From the NCBI GenBank assembly GCA_019083985.1, contig JAHRCV010000001.1, positions 124,001-188,000 of the forward strand: DNA of 64,000 bases, read 5' to 3'. The notes under the pieces are model-generated. The model was not told the DNA's origin. It saw only the letters and a list, made by a program, of their open reading frames with translations, and searched no databases. Shown one piece after another: positions 43,908 through 53,444 of the stretch. The position numbers and the translations under genes are program-made. Numbering within the stretch: position 1 is the first letter of the stretch; every line of letters starts with the position of its first letter. This stretch comes from Rhizobiales bacterium TNE-4 (GTDB taxonomy: Bacteria > Pseudomonadota > Alphaproteobacteria > Rhizobiales > Beijerinckiaceae).

Positions 43908-46900
43908 TCGTCGTTCTCCCCCGCGGCTGCCCATTCGCGCACACGCGCAAGATGGTCGTAATCGCCTGCGTAGCTGGTTTTCTTCACATGCACGCGCGAG
44001 AGAAAAGGTCGCTCGCCGCGACAATAGGCAGCAATGAGATCCAGCACGCGTTGTAAATGGTCTTCCGCCATCTCCATCGCATCGTGCTCTTCACCATGGA
44101 TCGGTCGCAGCGAGGCGTTTTCATGGCCTCTCAAGCCAACATAGAAGAGCTCGCTGGTTTCAGCTGCAGGCACGTTTTTGAATGCGCCGCGCGCGGCCAT
44201 CGCAGCTTCCAAGGTCAATTGCGGGTTCTTGCCCAACCGCGCCTCATTAAGGCCCGGTGGCTCGCCTGTCTTAAAGTCGATGATTGCAAGCGTACCATCG
44301 TCACGAATTTCAATCCGGTCGGCGCGGCCGCGGAGCGTGATGCCACCAATATCACCCTGTTCAAAGGTGATGCGACCATCGGTTTCCGCCACGATGCGCG
44401 TGGCACCCAGACGTCGCCCTTCTTCCCAGTTGAGATAGGCGTCAATAATCGTTTCAAAACGGGGCCGCCAAAAGGCCGCGACTTCAGGATAGGCGGCATA
44501 GTGAGCAAAGAGGGCTTCGCCCGCAGCCAATAATTGTGCGCGTGCATCTGGCGGTAACTCATTGGGATGCGCCTTGGCGAAATCGCCGATCACATCATGG
44601 ATCAGGGTGCCACGTTCGGCGGCGCCCGGCGGTAATGCGATTGCCGGCATCGCATCAAGTTCGAGAATGCGTCGCGCAAAGATTTCATAAGGGTCGCGAA
44701 TGAGCGTCTCGATCTCGGTGATACGATAATCGCGTGGCACAAGGGCAGGGTCGACACTGATGCGCGGCGCCTTGATTTTCTCTGGCAAGGGTGGCGCGCC
44801 GGGCGCTGTTGCTTCATCAAGCAGGCGCGCGGCGTCGAGATAGAATTGCCCGCGTGTGCGGACCTGTTGTAACGCATCGCCTGCCACTGCCTCCAGCCGC
44901 AACAGCAAACGCGAGGGCACCGTTGGTTTGCCCGCGCGCTTATTGGCGCGCGTGAGGATCACATCGGATGCACCCAATGCGGAGACAAAGTCATGCGCTG
45001 TTTGGCCGACGCGTTTCTCGGGCGCAGGCAGTTTCAATTGTTGCCGCATCACGCGGTTAAGGAATGGATCGGTTCGCGTGTCCGGCGGCCACACGCTCTC
45101 ATCAAGCCCGCCAAGGATCATGCGATCAGCACGTACTAAACGCGCTTCGATGAGGCCGAGGATTTGCAAGCGCGGATGCGGGCTACCCGGCGCAAGGGCC
45201 GAGCGCCCTTGCATCAGGCCCGCGAGCGTCTGTGGCAAATCACGACGATGCACAGCATCGCCATGCTGGCTTTGCGCCATCTCGGCCAGTAAAGCCGCAA
45301 GCATCGCCCCATCACTTCGGTCAAAAGCGCATGGTGCACCGGCTTCATCGCGTGACAGCGCATCGAGACAATCCGTCAGGGCCTGTGCCCAAAGCGCAGG
45401 CGGCGCTGAAGGCAGTGTAAGCGGCGCAAAGCAGGCCCGCAGACGTGCGAGCGTGGCAAGGCATAGCTCCCAATCGTTCTCCGTCAAACGCTTGCGCGGG
45501 CGCGGAGCACGATAAATATCTTCATGGCGTGCTTCTTCTGCAGCCGCGATCAGCGCTTCGATTCCATGAAGCGGGGCGCGACCACGCAAGACACCCATAT
45601 CGAGGGTTGCGATTGCCCGTGCCCGGGGCGCATCGGCAAGGCCAAACCGAAAAAACGGATGATGAAGCAAAGCGAGCAGCGTCTGCGCATCCCAATTCCG
45701 CGCGATGATCTCGGCCACAAGCAAGGCAAACACGCCCGCTTCGCTTTTGTCGAGCGGCTGGCCGGCCGTGTCGATGATTGACACGTTCCAGCGCTGCATT
45801 TCTGCCGTCACGCGTTCAGCGAGATCACGATCGGGCGTGACGAGCGCCGCCGTTTGGTGCGGGGTCTCAAGCGTTTCGCGAAGCGCAATCGCAATGGCCA
45901 GCGCTTCTTCGCGGTCATCCTGTGCTTCAATCAATGTGACAGTGTCGAGCGCCGCTTTGATCGTATCCGGCGCAAGCTTCAATTCGGCATCGGCCCAAAG
46001 ATTAGTTGTATCGGCCGGGCGTAGCGCCGTGCTCGCCAAAGCATCGCGCGGATGCGATGGCGCAAGTGGCGTCACCTCGCGCCTTTTGACGCCCATATGG
46101 TGGATCAGTTTTGCTAATAAGGCCTGCGGATGGGTCGGCTCATCGGCAATCGATTTGAAGCTTGCATCATCCAGCAGGAGATCAAGACCCGGCAGGACGA
46201 CAGCGCCCTGCGGCAGCGCGGCAATCGCTTTGAGAAGATGGGCTGTGGCAGGCATCGACCCTGTCGAGCCTGCAGCAATCAAGGGCGCTGCGGGCTTTTC
46301 ACGCGCAAGCCTTTGCGCTTCCTTGTTGAGCACGCGATGCCGACGAAGTGCGGCATCCATATAGCGTTTCTCATCGCAATGCTGTGGCCAGAGTTCTGCG
46401 GCGATGCTGAGGAATTTGCGGCTGATGTCCCAATATTCGTCATGATCTGTCGGCACCAGCTTGTGCACCTGGCTCCACTGCACATCGTGGATGGCGAGCG
46501 TATCAATGAGACGCCCCAAAGCCGTTGCCAGTGCCAGCGTGTCAGCCGTCGACGAGGCAACACGAAACCCGCCTTCATCCGTGGTGAAAGCACGCTCGAG
46601 CGCATTGCGTGGTCCTTCGATCTTGATCGCGTCTCGGACCTGATCCGACCATTTTTGAATCAGTTTGGCGAGAACGAGCCGCCTTTCCGTCTCAGTGATG
46701 GCCGGCAATTCCTCAAAGTCTTCGCCGAAGACACTCTCGGCGATGAGGAGTGCATCCTCTGCCTCATCGACATCGCCGAGCGGTGTGATGCGCGGCAGGA
46801 TCGCGCCGCCGCCCAATTTCGTACTGAGCGTCTCCGCAAGCGCACGCGCGGCACGTTGCGTCGGCAACAAAATGGTGCCTTCCGCTAACGAAAGCGGATC

Positions 46901-47005
46901 ATCCGCCCGTGGCCAGCTCTCGAGAATATGATTGTTGAGCAGGGCGTCGGCAAAGGTCGTGATGAAATCTGCCGAAGCCGGGATCGTATAAAGCCGAGGC
47001 CGCAT
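43904..47005 (-). CDS. addB: Double-strand break repair protein AddB
   Basis: 1033-aa partner of AddA with a helicase-like fold and a C-terminal RecB-type nuclease. The nuclease motif is TLAIIDFKTGEPP near residue 910, and the four-cysteine iron-sulfur cluster of Firmicutes AddB is not apparent. No Walker A is visible at the N-terminus, as in other alphaproteobacterial AddB. Its ATG overlaps the murU stop by one base (TGATG) and its stop overlaps addA (GTGA), so murU-addB-addA are translationally coupled. Confidence 0.94.
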   Translation of the reverse strand: MRPRLYTIPASADFITTFADALLNNHILESWPRADDPLSLAEGTILLPTQRAARALAETLSTKLGGGAILPRITPLGDVDEAEDALLIAESVFGEDFEELPAITETERRLVLAKLIQKWSDQVRDAIKIEGPRNALERAFTTDEGGFRVASSTADTLALATALGRLIDTLAIHDVQWSQVHKLVPTDHDEYWDISRKFLSIAAELWPQHCDEKRYMDAALRRHRVLNKEAQRLAREKPAAPLIAAGSTGSMPATAHLLKAIAALPQGAVVLPGLDLLLDDASFKSIADEPTHPQALLAKLIHHMGVKRREVTPLAPSHPRDALASTALRPADTTNLWADAELKLAPDTIKAALDTVTLIEAQDDREEALAIAIALRETLETPHQTAALVTPDRDLAERVTAEMQRWNVSIIDTAGQPLDKSEAGVFALLVAEIIARNWDAQTLLALLHHPFFRFGLADAPRARAIATLDMGVLRGRAPLHGIEALIAAAEEARHEDIYRAPRPRKRLTENDWELCLATLARLRACFAPLTLPSAPPALWAQALTDCLDALSRDEAGAPCAFDRSDGAMLAALLAEMAQSQHGDAVHRRDLPQTLAGLMQGRSALAPGSPHPRLQILGLIEARLVRADRMILGGLDESVWPPDTRTDPFLNRVMRQQLKLPAPEKRVGQTAHDFVSALGASDVILTRANKRAGKPTVPSRLLLRLEAVAGDALQQVRTRGQFYLDAARLLDEATAPGAPPLPEKIKAPRISVDPALVPRDYRITEIETLIRDPYEIFARRILELDAMPAIALPPGAAERGTLIHDVIGDFAKAHPNELPPDARAQLLAAGEALFAHYAAYPEVAAFWRPRFETIIDAYLNWEEGRRLGATRIVAETDGRITFEQGDIGGITLRGRADRIEIRDDGTLAIIDFKTGEPPGLNEARLGKNPQLTLEAAMAARGAFKNVPAAETSELFYVGLRGHENASLRPIHGEEHDAMEMAEDHLQRVLDLIAAYCRGERPFLSRVHVKKTSYAGDYDHLARVREWAAAGENDE

Positions 47006-47727
47006 CAGCGCACACTAAGATGCAATTTGGCTTCTGCCAGCGGAATGGCCTCAGGCGTGCCCACATGCAGCCAATGCCCATCGAGGCGCAGGCCATGGAG
47101 CCGTCCGGCTTCGATCGCACGGTTGAAGAGGAGGTTGAGGGAAAATGGCCCATCGGGTGTGTCGCGGAAAAAGGCCGGTGTCGTGATGATCACGCCGGCA
47201 TAGACGAAGGGCGCGACCAGTTTTTCTCCACGGCGCTTGAGCGTGCCATCCGCCGCCATGAAGAAATCGCCGCGGCCTTCGTAGCCGGTTGCCGCCGGTG
47301 TGGGCGCAACCAGCAGCAGCATATCCATCAACGCCGGATCCCAGGCCGCTTTCATGCGCGCTAGATTCGGAACGGGTCCATCGATCCAGAATGAGTCGGC
47401 ATTGAGAATGAAGAAAGGCGCGTCGCCGAAATGCGCGAGCGCTTTTTTCACGCCGCCGCCGGAGTCGAGCAAGGCCATACGCTCGTCGGAGATATGAATT
47501 CGCGGCGAGACGCAAGAGGCGAGGTGCTGTTCCATCATGTCGGCAAGGTGATGCACGTTGACGACAATGTCTGTCACCCCAGCCTCGCGCAAAGGCGTGA
47601 TGAGATGGTCGATCAGCGCGACACCATCCACTTTCACAAGCGGCTTCGGCAGCGTGTTGGTGATCGGGCGCATGCGCGTGCCAAGCCCTGCCGCAAGGAT
47701 CATGGCTTGGCGCACAGAGGCGATCAT
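47005..47727 (-). CDS. murU: N-acetylmuramate-1-phosphate uridylyltransferase-like protein
   Basis: 240-aa sugar-nucleotidyltransferase. AMILAAGLGTRMRPIT (residues 8-23) is the nucleotide loop, LPKPLVKVDGVALIDH carries the catalytic Lys, FFILNADSFWIDG the metal-binding Asp. It directly follows the kinase domain of the tsaE-amgK fusion by 3 bases. In Pseudomonas the AmgK/MurU pair turns recovered MurNAc into UDP-MurNAc, bypassing de novo synthesis and fosfomycin, so this context gives the assignment. Sequence alone would allow glucose-1-P or mannose-1-P transferase. Confidence 0.85.
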   Translation of the reverse strand: MIASVRQAMILAAGLGTRMRPITNTLPKPLVKVDGVALIDHLITPLREAGVTDIVVNVHHLADMMEQHLASCVSPRIHISDERMALLDSGGGVKKALAHFGDAPFFILNADSFWIDGPVPNLARMKAAWDPALMDMLLLVAPTPAATGYEGRGDFFMAADGTLKRRGEKLVAPFVYAGVIITTPAFFRDTPDGPFSLNLLFNRAIEAGRLHGLRLDGHWLHVGTPEAIPLAEAKLHLSVR

Positions 47728-47730
47728 CGT

Positions 47731-49284
47731 TCAGTCCCTCACCAATTGCGGCAGGTAGGTATCGTACCAGACGGATAATTCCGCCAGCGATTCGTGGCGG
47801 AGATTCCGGCGCAGATAAGCGGTGATCTGTGGCAAATGTTTGAGATAAGCGGGCTTGCCGTCGCGCTTGTCGAGGCGGGCAAAAATCCCAAGTATCTTGG
47901 TTGCCCGCTGTGCGCCCATCAAAGCGTAAGTGCGACCGAAGGCTGCGGCATCAAAATCCGGGTCCGCTTTGCGCCGTCCCATCACATAGCGCGCGAACAA
48001 GGCGAGCTCGGTGGCCTCATCGACGGCGATCCGCGCATCTTGTGCCAGCGATACGACGTCATAGGCGGCGGGGCCGATCAAAGCATCTTGAAAGTCGATG
48101 ATACCAATCCGCTTCACGCCGTCGCGCTGCGGCATCCAGATCAGATTGGGCGAGTGATAATCGCGCAGCACCCATGTTTTCGGCTGACCATCGAGGAAGC
48201 TGAACGCCTCGCGCCACAGGCGCACGAAATGGCCGCGCATCGAGCCTGATACTTCGGTTTTGGCGATGTGGGGGGCGTACCAATCCAGCAGCAATTCCAC
48301 TTCGATCAGCATCGCTTCGAGATCGTAAGGGGGAATTGTGTAGGTCTCGCTGCCTGTCACCGGCAGGCGATCGGGTAGGGTTTCTTCATGCAGATGCAGC
48401 AAGGCATCAAGAGCAACCTCGTAGCGTTCGCGGATCGGTTTGCGCTCGGCATCGATCACGCCTTCGCTGCCAAGATCTTCGATCAACAACAGGCCAGCGT
48501 CGAGATTGGCAGATAAGATCGCAGGCGCACTCAAATCCTGTGCCCGTAGACCATTGGCCATGGCCACGAAGGCGTGAACACTTTCGGCAAGATGGGCAAT
48601 GGCACTGTAGGATTTTCCAGCGCGTACCGGCGGCCCATCTGGCCGCTTGGGAGAAATCATCAAAATTTCGCTGCGGCCATCGGGCAGCATCAAGCGCTCA
48701 TAGGCGCGGGTTGAGGCATCGCCTTGCACGGGCACGCGGCGTACGCCGCCGCGACCGCTGGCTTCAAGGAAATCTTCGATCCGGCGTGAGCGGGCAATGC
48801 CCTCGGCGAAATGGCCATAACCCGTCAGCGTAATGCGCCGTGCCTGCGGCCCGGCCGCGGGATCATTGGCAAGGCGCACATCAAGCCGCTCGGCACTGTC
48901 AAGCACACCGACACGCTCCGCCCATTCAACGATTAAAAGTGCGCGATCAAGCGTCTCGTCAAAGCCGAGCTCGTCGAGCTCTTCGGCCGAATTCACGCGG
49001 TAGAAATCGGCATGCACGATCGGAAAGGACGTTCCATCGTAAAATTGCATCAGCGTGAATGTCGGGCTCGGCACCTCGAGCGCCGGATCGCCGGTCAGGT
49101 TGCGGATCAAGGCGCGTGCGAAAGCCGTTTTGCCGGCACCGAGATCGCCTGACAGCGTGACAATCTGACCAGCCTTGAGGGAGGCTGCAATCGCTGTGGC
49201 GATGCGCGCCGTCCCGGCCTCATCCGCAACGGCGATCGTCCATTCGGCATGCGGCAAAGACGAACTATGAGAAGCGACAACCAT
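47731..49284 (-). CDS. tsaE: Fusion of TsaE ATPase and AmgK-like cell-wall sugar kinase
   Basis: 517-aa two-domain protein. Residues 1-155 are TsaE, the ATPase of the tRNA t6A37 complex: Walker A GDLGAGKT at 46-53, PSPTFTLMQFY and HADFYRVNSAEELDELGF. Residues about 165-517 are an aminoglycoside-phosphotransferase-fold kinase like AmgK: GDASTRAYERL, SDIEDLG-type LLLIEDLGSEG, Brenner-type VLRDYHSPNLIW and metal loop IIDFQDALIGPAAYD. With murU next, the kinase likely phosphorylates MurNAc/GlcNAc at the anomeric carbon. Nine bases after divL. Both halves look complete. Confidence 0.93.
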   Translation of the reverse strand: MVVASHSSSLPHAEWTIAVADEAGTARIATAIAASLKAGQIVTLSGDLGAGKTAFARALIRNLTGDPALEVPSPTFTLMQFYDGTSFPIVHADFYRVNSAEELDELGFDETLDRALLIVEWAERVGVLDSAERLDVRLANDPAAGPQARRITLTGYGHFAEGIARSRRIEDFLEASGRGGVRRVPVQGDASTRAYERLMLPDGRSEILMISPKRPDGPPVRAGKSYSAIAHLAESVHAFVAMANGLRAQDLSAPAILSANLDAGLLLIEDLGSEGVIDAERKPIRERYEVALDALLHLHEETLPDRLPVTGSETYTIPPYDLEAMLIEVELLLDWYAPHIAKTEVSGSMRGHFVRLWREAFSFLDGQPKTWVLRDYHSPNLIWMPQRDGVKRIGIIDFQDALIGPAAYDVVSLAQDARIAVDEATELALFARYVMGRRKADPDFDAAAFGRTYALMGAQRATKILGIFARLDKRDGKPAYLKHLPQITAYLRRNLRHESLAELSVWYDTYLPQLVRD

Positions 49285-49293
49285 GAACCAACT

Positions 49294-51765
49294 CTACTCT
49301 GCGGCCGCGCGGCTTGGAACGCCTCCAGCCGGAAACAGGCAAATGACTTTCGTTCCCTTGTCGGGAACGGATTCGATGCGGACATGTCCGCCATGCAGTT
49401 CGACGAAAGCGCGCACGAGCGACAAGCCCAAACCGGGGCCGCGATGTTTCGTGCCTTTGGTCTGCGTTTCGAAGCGATCGAACACGCGTTCGATGAGATC
49501 AGCCGGAATGCCGCGGCCTTCATCTTCCACACTAAGCAGGATGTGATCGTCCTCATCGCGTCGCGCGCGGACCGTGACGCGTCCGCCCGGACGGCTGAAG
49601 CCAACGGCGTTCGACAAGAGATTGAACAAGATCTGCCGTACCCTTTTGCCATCGGCCATGAACTGTCCGATATCGCTGGGTACATCAAGCGTGAGCAGAA
49701 GATGGGATTCGGCGAGCCTGTCGCGCACGCCCGCTACCGCCGATTCGATCGTTTCGGAAATATCGGTTTCTTCAGCGTTCAGGCGCAATTCACCAGTGTC
49801 GAGTGAGGCGAGATCGAGAATGTCGTCGATCAGCGCCATCAATGCTTTCGATGATTGCTGGATATGGCCAACATAATCCTGCTGCTTCTCATTGAGCGCA
49901 CCCACCATGCCAGCCGATAGCAAATCGGTGAAGCCAATGACATTGGTCAAGGGTGAGCGCAATTCGTAAGACACATGGTGGACGAAACGATCGCGCAATT
50001 CGCCGGCCGTTTCGAGTGCTTCGGCGCGTTCTTTCAAAGCGCGCTCGATATTCACGCTTGCGGTCACATCGGAGAAGGTGATCAGTGTTGCGCCATCGGA
50101 GAGCGGCGCGGTTGCGCAGTCGAGCACCGATCCATCCTTGCGCTCGAACCGCCGCAAGAGCGCACTGCGGCGGTCGTGCAAACCGGCCACGGCTCCGCGC
50201 AACGCAGCCCAGTCTTCGGCCTTGTCGAAGAGTGGACGCGACGCAGCGATGACCTCGTCGATATGCGGGCCCGTCGCAATGAGGGCATCGTCGAGCGCCC
50301 ATAATTCTGCGAAGGCGCTGTTGTGCAATTTCAGGCGACCATCCGTCCCAAACACGGCGACGCCTTCGCGCAGCGTGTCGATGGTTTCGCTTTGCACGCG
50401 GCTGAGCGCCGTGAATTGCGAGGCCAGCCGGAAGCGCTCCGTCACATCGTCGAAGAGGCGCGTGACGCCACCTTGTGGGTTGGCATTGGTGACAACGCGC
50501 AGCGTCCGGTTGTCAGGCAGATGCCAAATTGCCTCGCGCGTTTCGATCGCGCGATAGGCGTCGAGAAAATCCTGTTTCCAGCTTTTGAAATCGGCCTGTT
50601 CCGGCAGGCGGCGGTTGGCGCGGAGCTGGTCAAGCAAGGCGCTTTCCTGCGGCATGGACGCAATGAAGCTCGGCTCGAGCGCCCATAAATCGCGAAACGC
50701 TGCATTACAGAAGGTCAAACGCATCTGGCCGTCGAAAATCGCAATCGCGGTCGGCACTTGATCGAGCGTGCGGATATGGCTTTCGGTTTCGCGCGCCATC
50801 GCTGTGCGCAGCGTCTCGTGGTCGGATACGTCGATGGCGAGGCCAAACCGGCCTTCGCCCGAAGGCCATTCGTGAATATCGGCAAAGCCGCGCCGCCCGG
50901 CAAAAATAGCGGGGACGCGTGCTTGAAACACGCGGCCTTCGCTTGCGGCTTGTGCGGCCTTGTCACGCACAGGCTTTTCGAGCCATTCGAGATTGCGGCT
51001 GATGGCGTCACCTGCGCTCTCAGCCTCAACGGCCGCGAGATAGGCGCGATTAACGAACACGATCTGTCCGCGCCTGTCGCGTCGCCAGGCGGGGGCAGGT
51101 AACGCATCAAGAATGGTAAGAAGCGCGTGGGTTTCGCGCTCCGCAAGGTCGAGGGCCGTCATGCGCTCATGCGCTTCGCGTGCCACGCCCGTCATTTCAC
51201 GGATCCGCAACACCGCTTGCCCGGCCATCGCCCGGCCTTCGCAGTCGAACACGGTATCGGTTGGCGTGCGCACTGTGTGGTGGAACGGTTCGCCCGTCTC
51301 TTTGAGCGCCGTCACGGCCTTGTCCATTGCGGCGGCATCAGTGGTGCTGAGCCAGCTGTCGAAATTCAATAAGCGCACGCGCGGCTGCCCGCCGGTGATA
51401 AGCGTTGCATCGCCCGTGATCGTGGGCTCGCCCCGCGGATCGCTCCAGATGATGATGATTTGCGGGTCGGCGACCAACAGCAACGCAGCGCGATCGCGTT
51501 CTGCGCGCAATGTTTCCTGGCGCATCATCCATTCGCGCTCACGGCGGGCGCTCTGCCGCGCGAGGCGGAAATAGGCCGCCGCAAAACCGGCGGCGGCCAA
51601 GGCCACACCCCCGAACAGGGCAAGCCCGGCGGCCGTTTCAGGCGTCAGCGTAGCGGCCAGCGCAGGGCTTGTGCCAAGGGCTGTGGCGGATAGCAGACAT
51701 GCGGTGCCGACCAACGCCGCATTCGCGTGCGCGCGGCCCGCCTGGCGCGTCTCTGCTTGCCTCAT
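49294..51765 (-). CDS. divL: DivL-type cell-cycle pseudo-histidine kinase
   Basis: 823-aa membrane-bound PAS kinase homologue. N-terminal hydrophobic segments (about residues 15-40 and 45-65), then several PAS-like modules up to about 580, a DHp domain, and an HATPase domain (NLLSNAVGFS, EDEGRGIPADL, GPGLGLSLV). The H-box reads VSYELRSPLTNVIGF: the phosphoacceptor His is Tyr600 (codon 49966-49968), the defining trait of Caulobacter DivL Y550, which controls CckA and CtrA. ATG 51765 was taken; the frame opens to a GTG at 51873, but that stretch contains a perfect CtrA box and is more likely regulatory. Confidence 0.9.
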   Translation of the reverse strand: MRQAETRQAGRAHANAALVGTACLLSATALGTSPALAATLTPETAAGLALFGGVALAAAGFAAAYFRLARQSARREREWMMRQETLRAERDRAALLLVADPQIIIIWSDPRGEPTITGDATLITGGQPRVRLLNFDSWLSTTDAAAMDKAVTALKETGEPFHHTVRTPTDTVFDCEGRAMAGQAVLRIREMTGVAREAHERMTALDLAERETHALLTILDALPAPAWRRDRRGQIVFVNRAYLAAVEAESAGDAISRNLEWLEKPVRDKAAQAASEGRVFQARVPAIFAGRRGFADIHEWPSGEGRFGLAIDVSDHETLRTAMARETESHIRTLDQVPTAIAIFDGQMRLTFCNAAFRDLWALEPSFIASMPQESALLDQLRANRRLPEQADFKSWKQDFLDAYRAIETREAIWHLPDNRTLRVVTNANPQGGVTRLFDDVTERFRLASQFTALSRVQSETIDTLREGVAVFGTDGRLKLHNSAFAELWALDDALIATGPHIDEVIAASRPLFDKAEDWAALRGAVAGLHDRRSALLRRFERKDGSVLDCATAPLSDGATLITFSDVTASVNIERALKERAEALETAGELRDRFVHHVSYELRSPLTNVIGFTDLLSAGMVGALNEKQQDYVGHIQQSSKALMALIDDILDLASLDTGELRLNAEETDISETIESAVAGVRDRLAESHLLLTLDVPSDIGQFMADGKRVRQILFNLLSNAVGFSRPGGRVTVRARRDEDDHILLSVEDEGRGIPADLIERVFDRFETQTKGTKHRGPGLGLSLVRAFVELHGGHVRIESVPDKGTKVICLFPAGGVPSRAAAE

Positions 51766-51854
51766 GCCCTGTTCCGCTTTGCCGGTGATAGCATCCTGCG
51801 AGAGATGCGAATCGCTGCGGCGAGTTTGCCCCGCTCTGTGATAGTGCGGAAGTG

Positions 51855-51870
51855 TTAACCCGCGATTAAC
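51855..51870. promoter_or_regulatory. Perfect CtrA-type box upstream of divL
   Basis: GTTAACCCGCGATTAAC contains TTAA-N7-TTAAC, the CtrA consensus, and is near-symmetric, so it reads well on both strands. It lies 90 bases before the divL ATG. It is the only perfect copy I noticed in the window. Confidence 0.6.
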
Positions 51871-51896
51871 CACGTTCTCTGCACGAGCGCGGAAAC

Positions 51897-51924
51897 AAAA
51901 AACCCCCGCACAGGGCGGGGGTTT
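51897..51924 (-). terminator. Rho-independent terminator of ahcY
   Basis: CCCCCGC (51903-51909) and GCGGGGG (51915-51921) form a 7-bp stem with 5-base loop, followed on the minus strand by six T. It separates ahcY from divL. Confidence 0.92.
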
Positions 51925-51945
51925 GATGTGTTGCAGGAGCTGGGA

Positions 51946-53352
51946 TCAGTAGCGGTAATGATCCGGCTTGTAGGGGCCCTGCTGCGGCAGGCCGAGATAT
52001 TCGGACTGCTTGTCGTTGAGCTTGGTCAGCTTCACGCCGATCTTCTCGAGGTGAAGGGCTGCGACCTTCTCGTCGAGGTGCTTGGGCAGCGTGTAGACCT
52101 TGCGGTCGTACTGGCCCTGCTTGGTCCACAATTCGATCTGTGCGAGCGTCTGGTTGGTGAAGGACGCCGACATCACGAAAGAGGGATGGCCCGTCGCGTT
52201 ACCGAGGTTCACGAGGCGGCCTTCCGACAGCACGATGATGCGCTTGCCATCGGGGAACTCAACTTCGTCCACCTGCGGCTTTACATTGTGCCATTTGAAA
52301 TTCTTGAGCGCGCCGATCTGAATTTCGGAGTCGAAATGGCCGATATTGCAGACGATCGCGCGGTCCTTCATGTCACGCATATGGTCGACGGTGATGACGT
52401 CGACATTGCCCGTCGCGGTCACGAAGATGTCGGCGCGCGGTGCGGCGTCTTCCATCGTCGTTACTTCATACCCTTCCATCGCCGCCTGAAGCGCGCAGAT
52501 CGGATCGATTTCGGAGACCAGCACGCGGCAACCGGCGCTGCGCAGCGAGGCGGCTGAACCCTTGCCGACATCGCCAAAACCCGCAACCATGGCCACTTTA
52601 CCAGCCATCATCACGTCCGTACCACGGCGGATGCCGTCAACGAGCGATTCACGGCAGCCATAAAGATTGTCGAATTTCGACTTGGTGACGCTGTCATTCA
52701 CGTTGATGGCCGGGAAGAGCAACTTGCCTTCACGTTCCATGATGTAAAGGCGATGCACGCCCGTGGTGGTTTCTTCCGTCACGCCCTTGATGGCTTGGCC
52801 ATTGCGTGTGTACCAGCCCGGGTTGGATTTCAGACGCTTCTTGATTGAAGCGTAGAGCACTTCTTCTTCTTCGTTCGTGGCCGTTTCGAGGAATGCCGTA
52901 TCGCCCTTCTCAGCGCGCATGCCGAGATGGATGAGCAGCGTGGCGTCGCCGCCATCGTCGAGGATCATGTTCGGCGTGCCGCCATCGCCCCATTCGAAAA
53001 TCTTGTGGGTGTAATCCCAATAATCTTCGAGGTTTTCACCCTTGATGGCGAATACCGGCGTGCCAGCAGCGGCAATTGCGGCGGCGGCATGGTCTTGCGT
53101 CGAATAGATGTTGCACGAAGCCCAGCGGACATCGGCGCCGAGCGCTTTCAATGTCTCGATCAGCACCGCGGTCTGGATCGTCATGTGCAGCGAACCGGCA
53201 ATGCGAGCGCCCTTGAGCGGCTGCGCCTTGCCATATTCGGCCCGCACGGCCATCAGGCCGGGCATTTCGGTTTCGGCAATGGCGATTTCTTTACGGCCCC
53301 AATCGGCGAGGCCGATGTCGGCAATGCGATAATCGTTGAAATGTTGGCTCAT
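51946..53352 (-). CDS. ahcY: S-adenosylhomocysteine hydrolase
   Basis: 468-aa NAD-containing enzyme that splits SAH into adenosine and homocysteine and so relieves inhibition of methyltransferases. [31 protein letters not shown] with the inserted segment common in proteobacteria, [14 protein letters not shown] with active-site Lys/Asp, and the NAD loop [12 protein letters not shown] near 255. The C-terminal tail PDHYRY, reaching into the neighbour subunit, is intact. ATG 53352 gives [12 protein letters not shown]; the 23 codons upstream are not family-like. Own promoter region with a perfect palindrome. Confidence 0.97.
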   Translation of the reverse strand: MSQHFNDYRIADIGLADWGRKEIAIAETEMPGLMAVRAEYGKAQPLKGARIAGSLHMTIQTAVLIETLKALGADVRWASCNIYSTQDHAAAAIAAAGTPVFAIKGENLEDYWDYTHKIFEWGDGGTPNMILDDGGDATLLIHLGMRAEKGDTAFLETATNEEEEVLYASIKKRLKSNPGWYTRNGQAIKGVTEETTTGVHRLYIMEREGKLLFPAINVNDSVTKSKFDNLYGCRESLVDGIRRGTDVMMAGKVAMVAGFGDVGKGSAASLRSAGCRVLVSEIDPICALQAAMEGYEVTTMEDAAPRADIFVTATGNVDVITVDHMRDMKDRAIVCNIGHFDSEIQIGALKNFKWHNVKPQVDEVEFPDGKRIIVLSEGRLVNLGNATGHPSFVMSASFTNQTLAQIELWTKQGQYDRKVYTLPKHLDEKVAALHLEKIGVKLTKLNDKQSEYLGLPQQGPYKPDHYRY

Positions 53353-53402
53353 GGAACACCCGGGGCTCAGTTCTGGGGAATAGCGAGCCGGGTCTATAGC
53401 AG

Positions 53403-53419
53403 GCCCTTTTGAGAAGGGC
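53403..53419 (-). repeat. Hairpin in ahcY leader
   Basis: GCCCTT (53403-53408) and AAGGGC (53414-53419) form a perfect 6-bp stem with a 5-base loop. It is not large enough to be a SAH riboswitch. Confidence 0.35.
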
Positions 53420-53428
53420 AATCAAGAT

Positions 53429-53444
53429 ATAAAGAAATCTTTAT
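53429..53444. promoter_or_regulatory. 16-base perfect palindrome before ahcY
   Basis: ATAAAGA-AA-TCTTTAT lies 77 bases upstream of the ahcY ATG, in a strikingly AT-rich patch. On the minus strand it falls between GTGAAC and TATCTT (17 bases apart), so a repressor there would block the promoter. SahR-type SAH-responsive ArsR regulators of methionine genes are candidates; this is inference. Confidence 0.55.

Noticed and set aside
51766-51873. Longer DivL starting at GTG 51873
   Set aside because: The extra 36 codons cover a perfect CtrA box and lack family similarity, so they are more likely promoter DNA.
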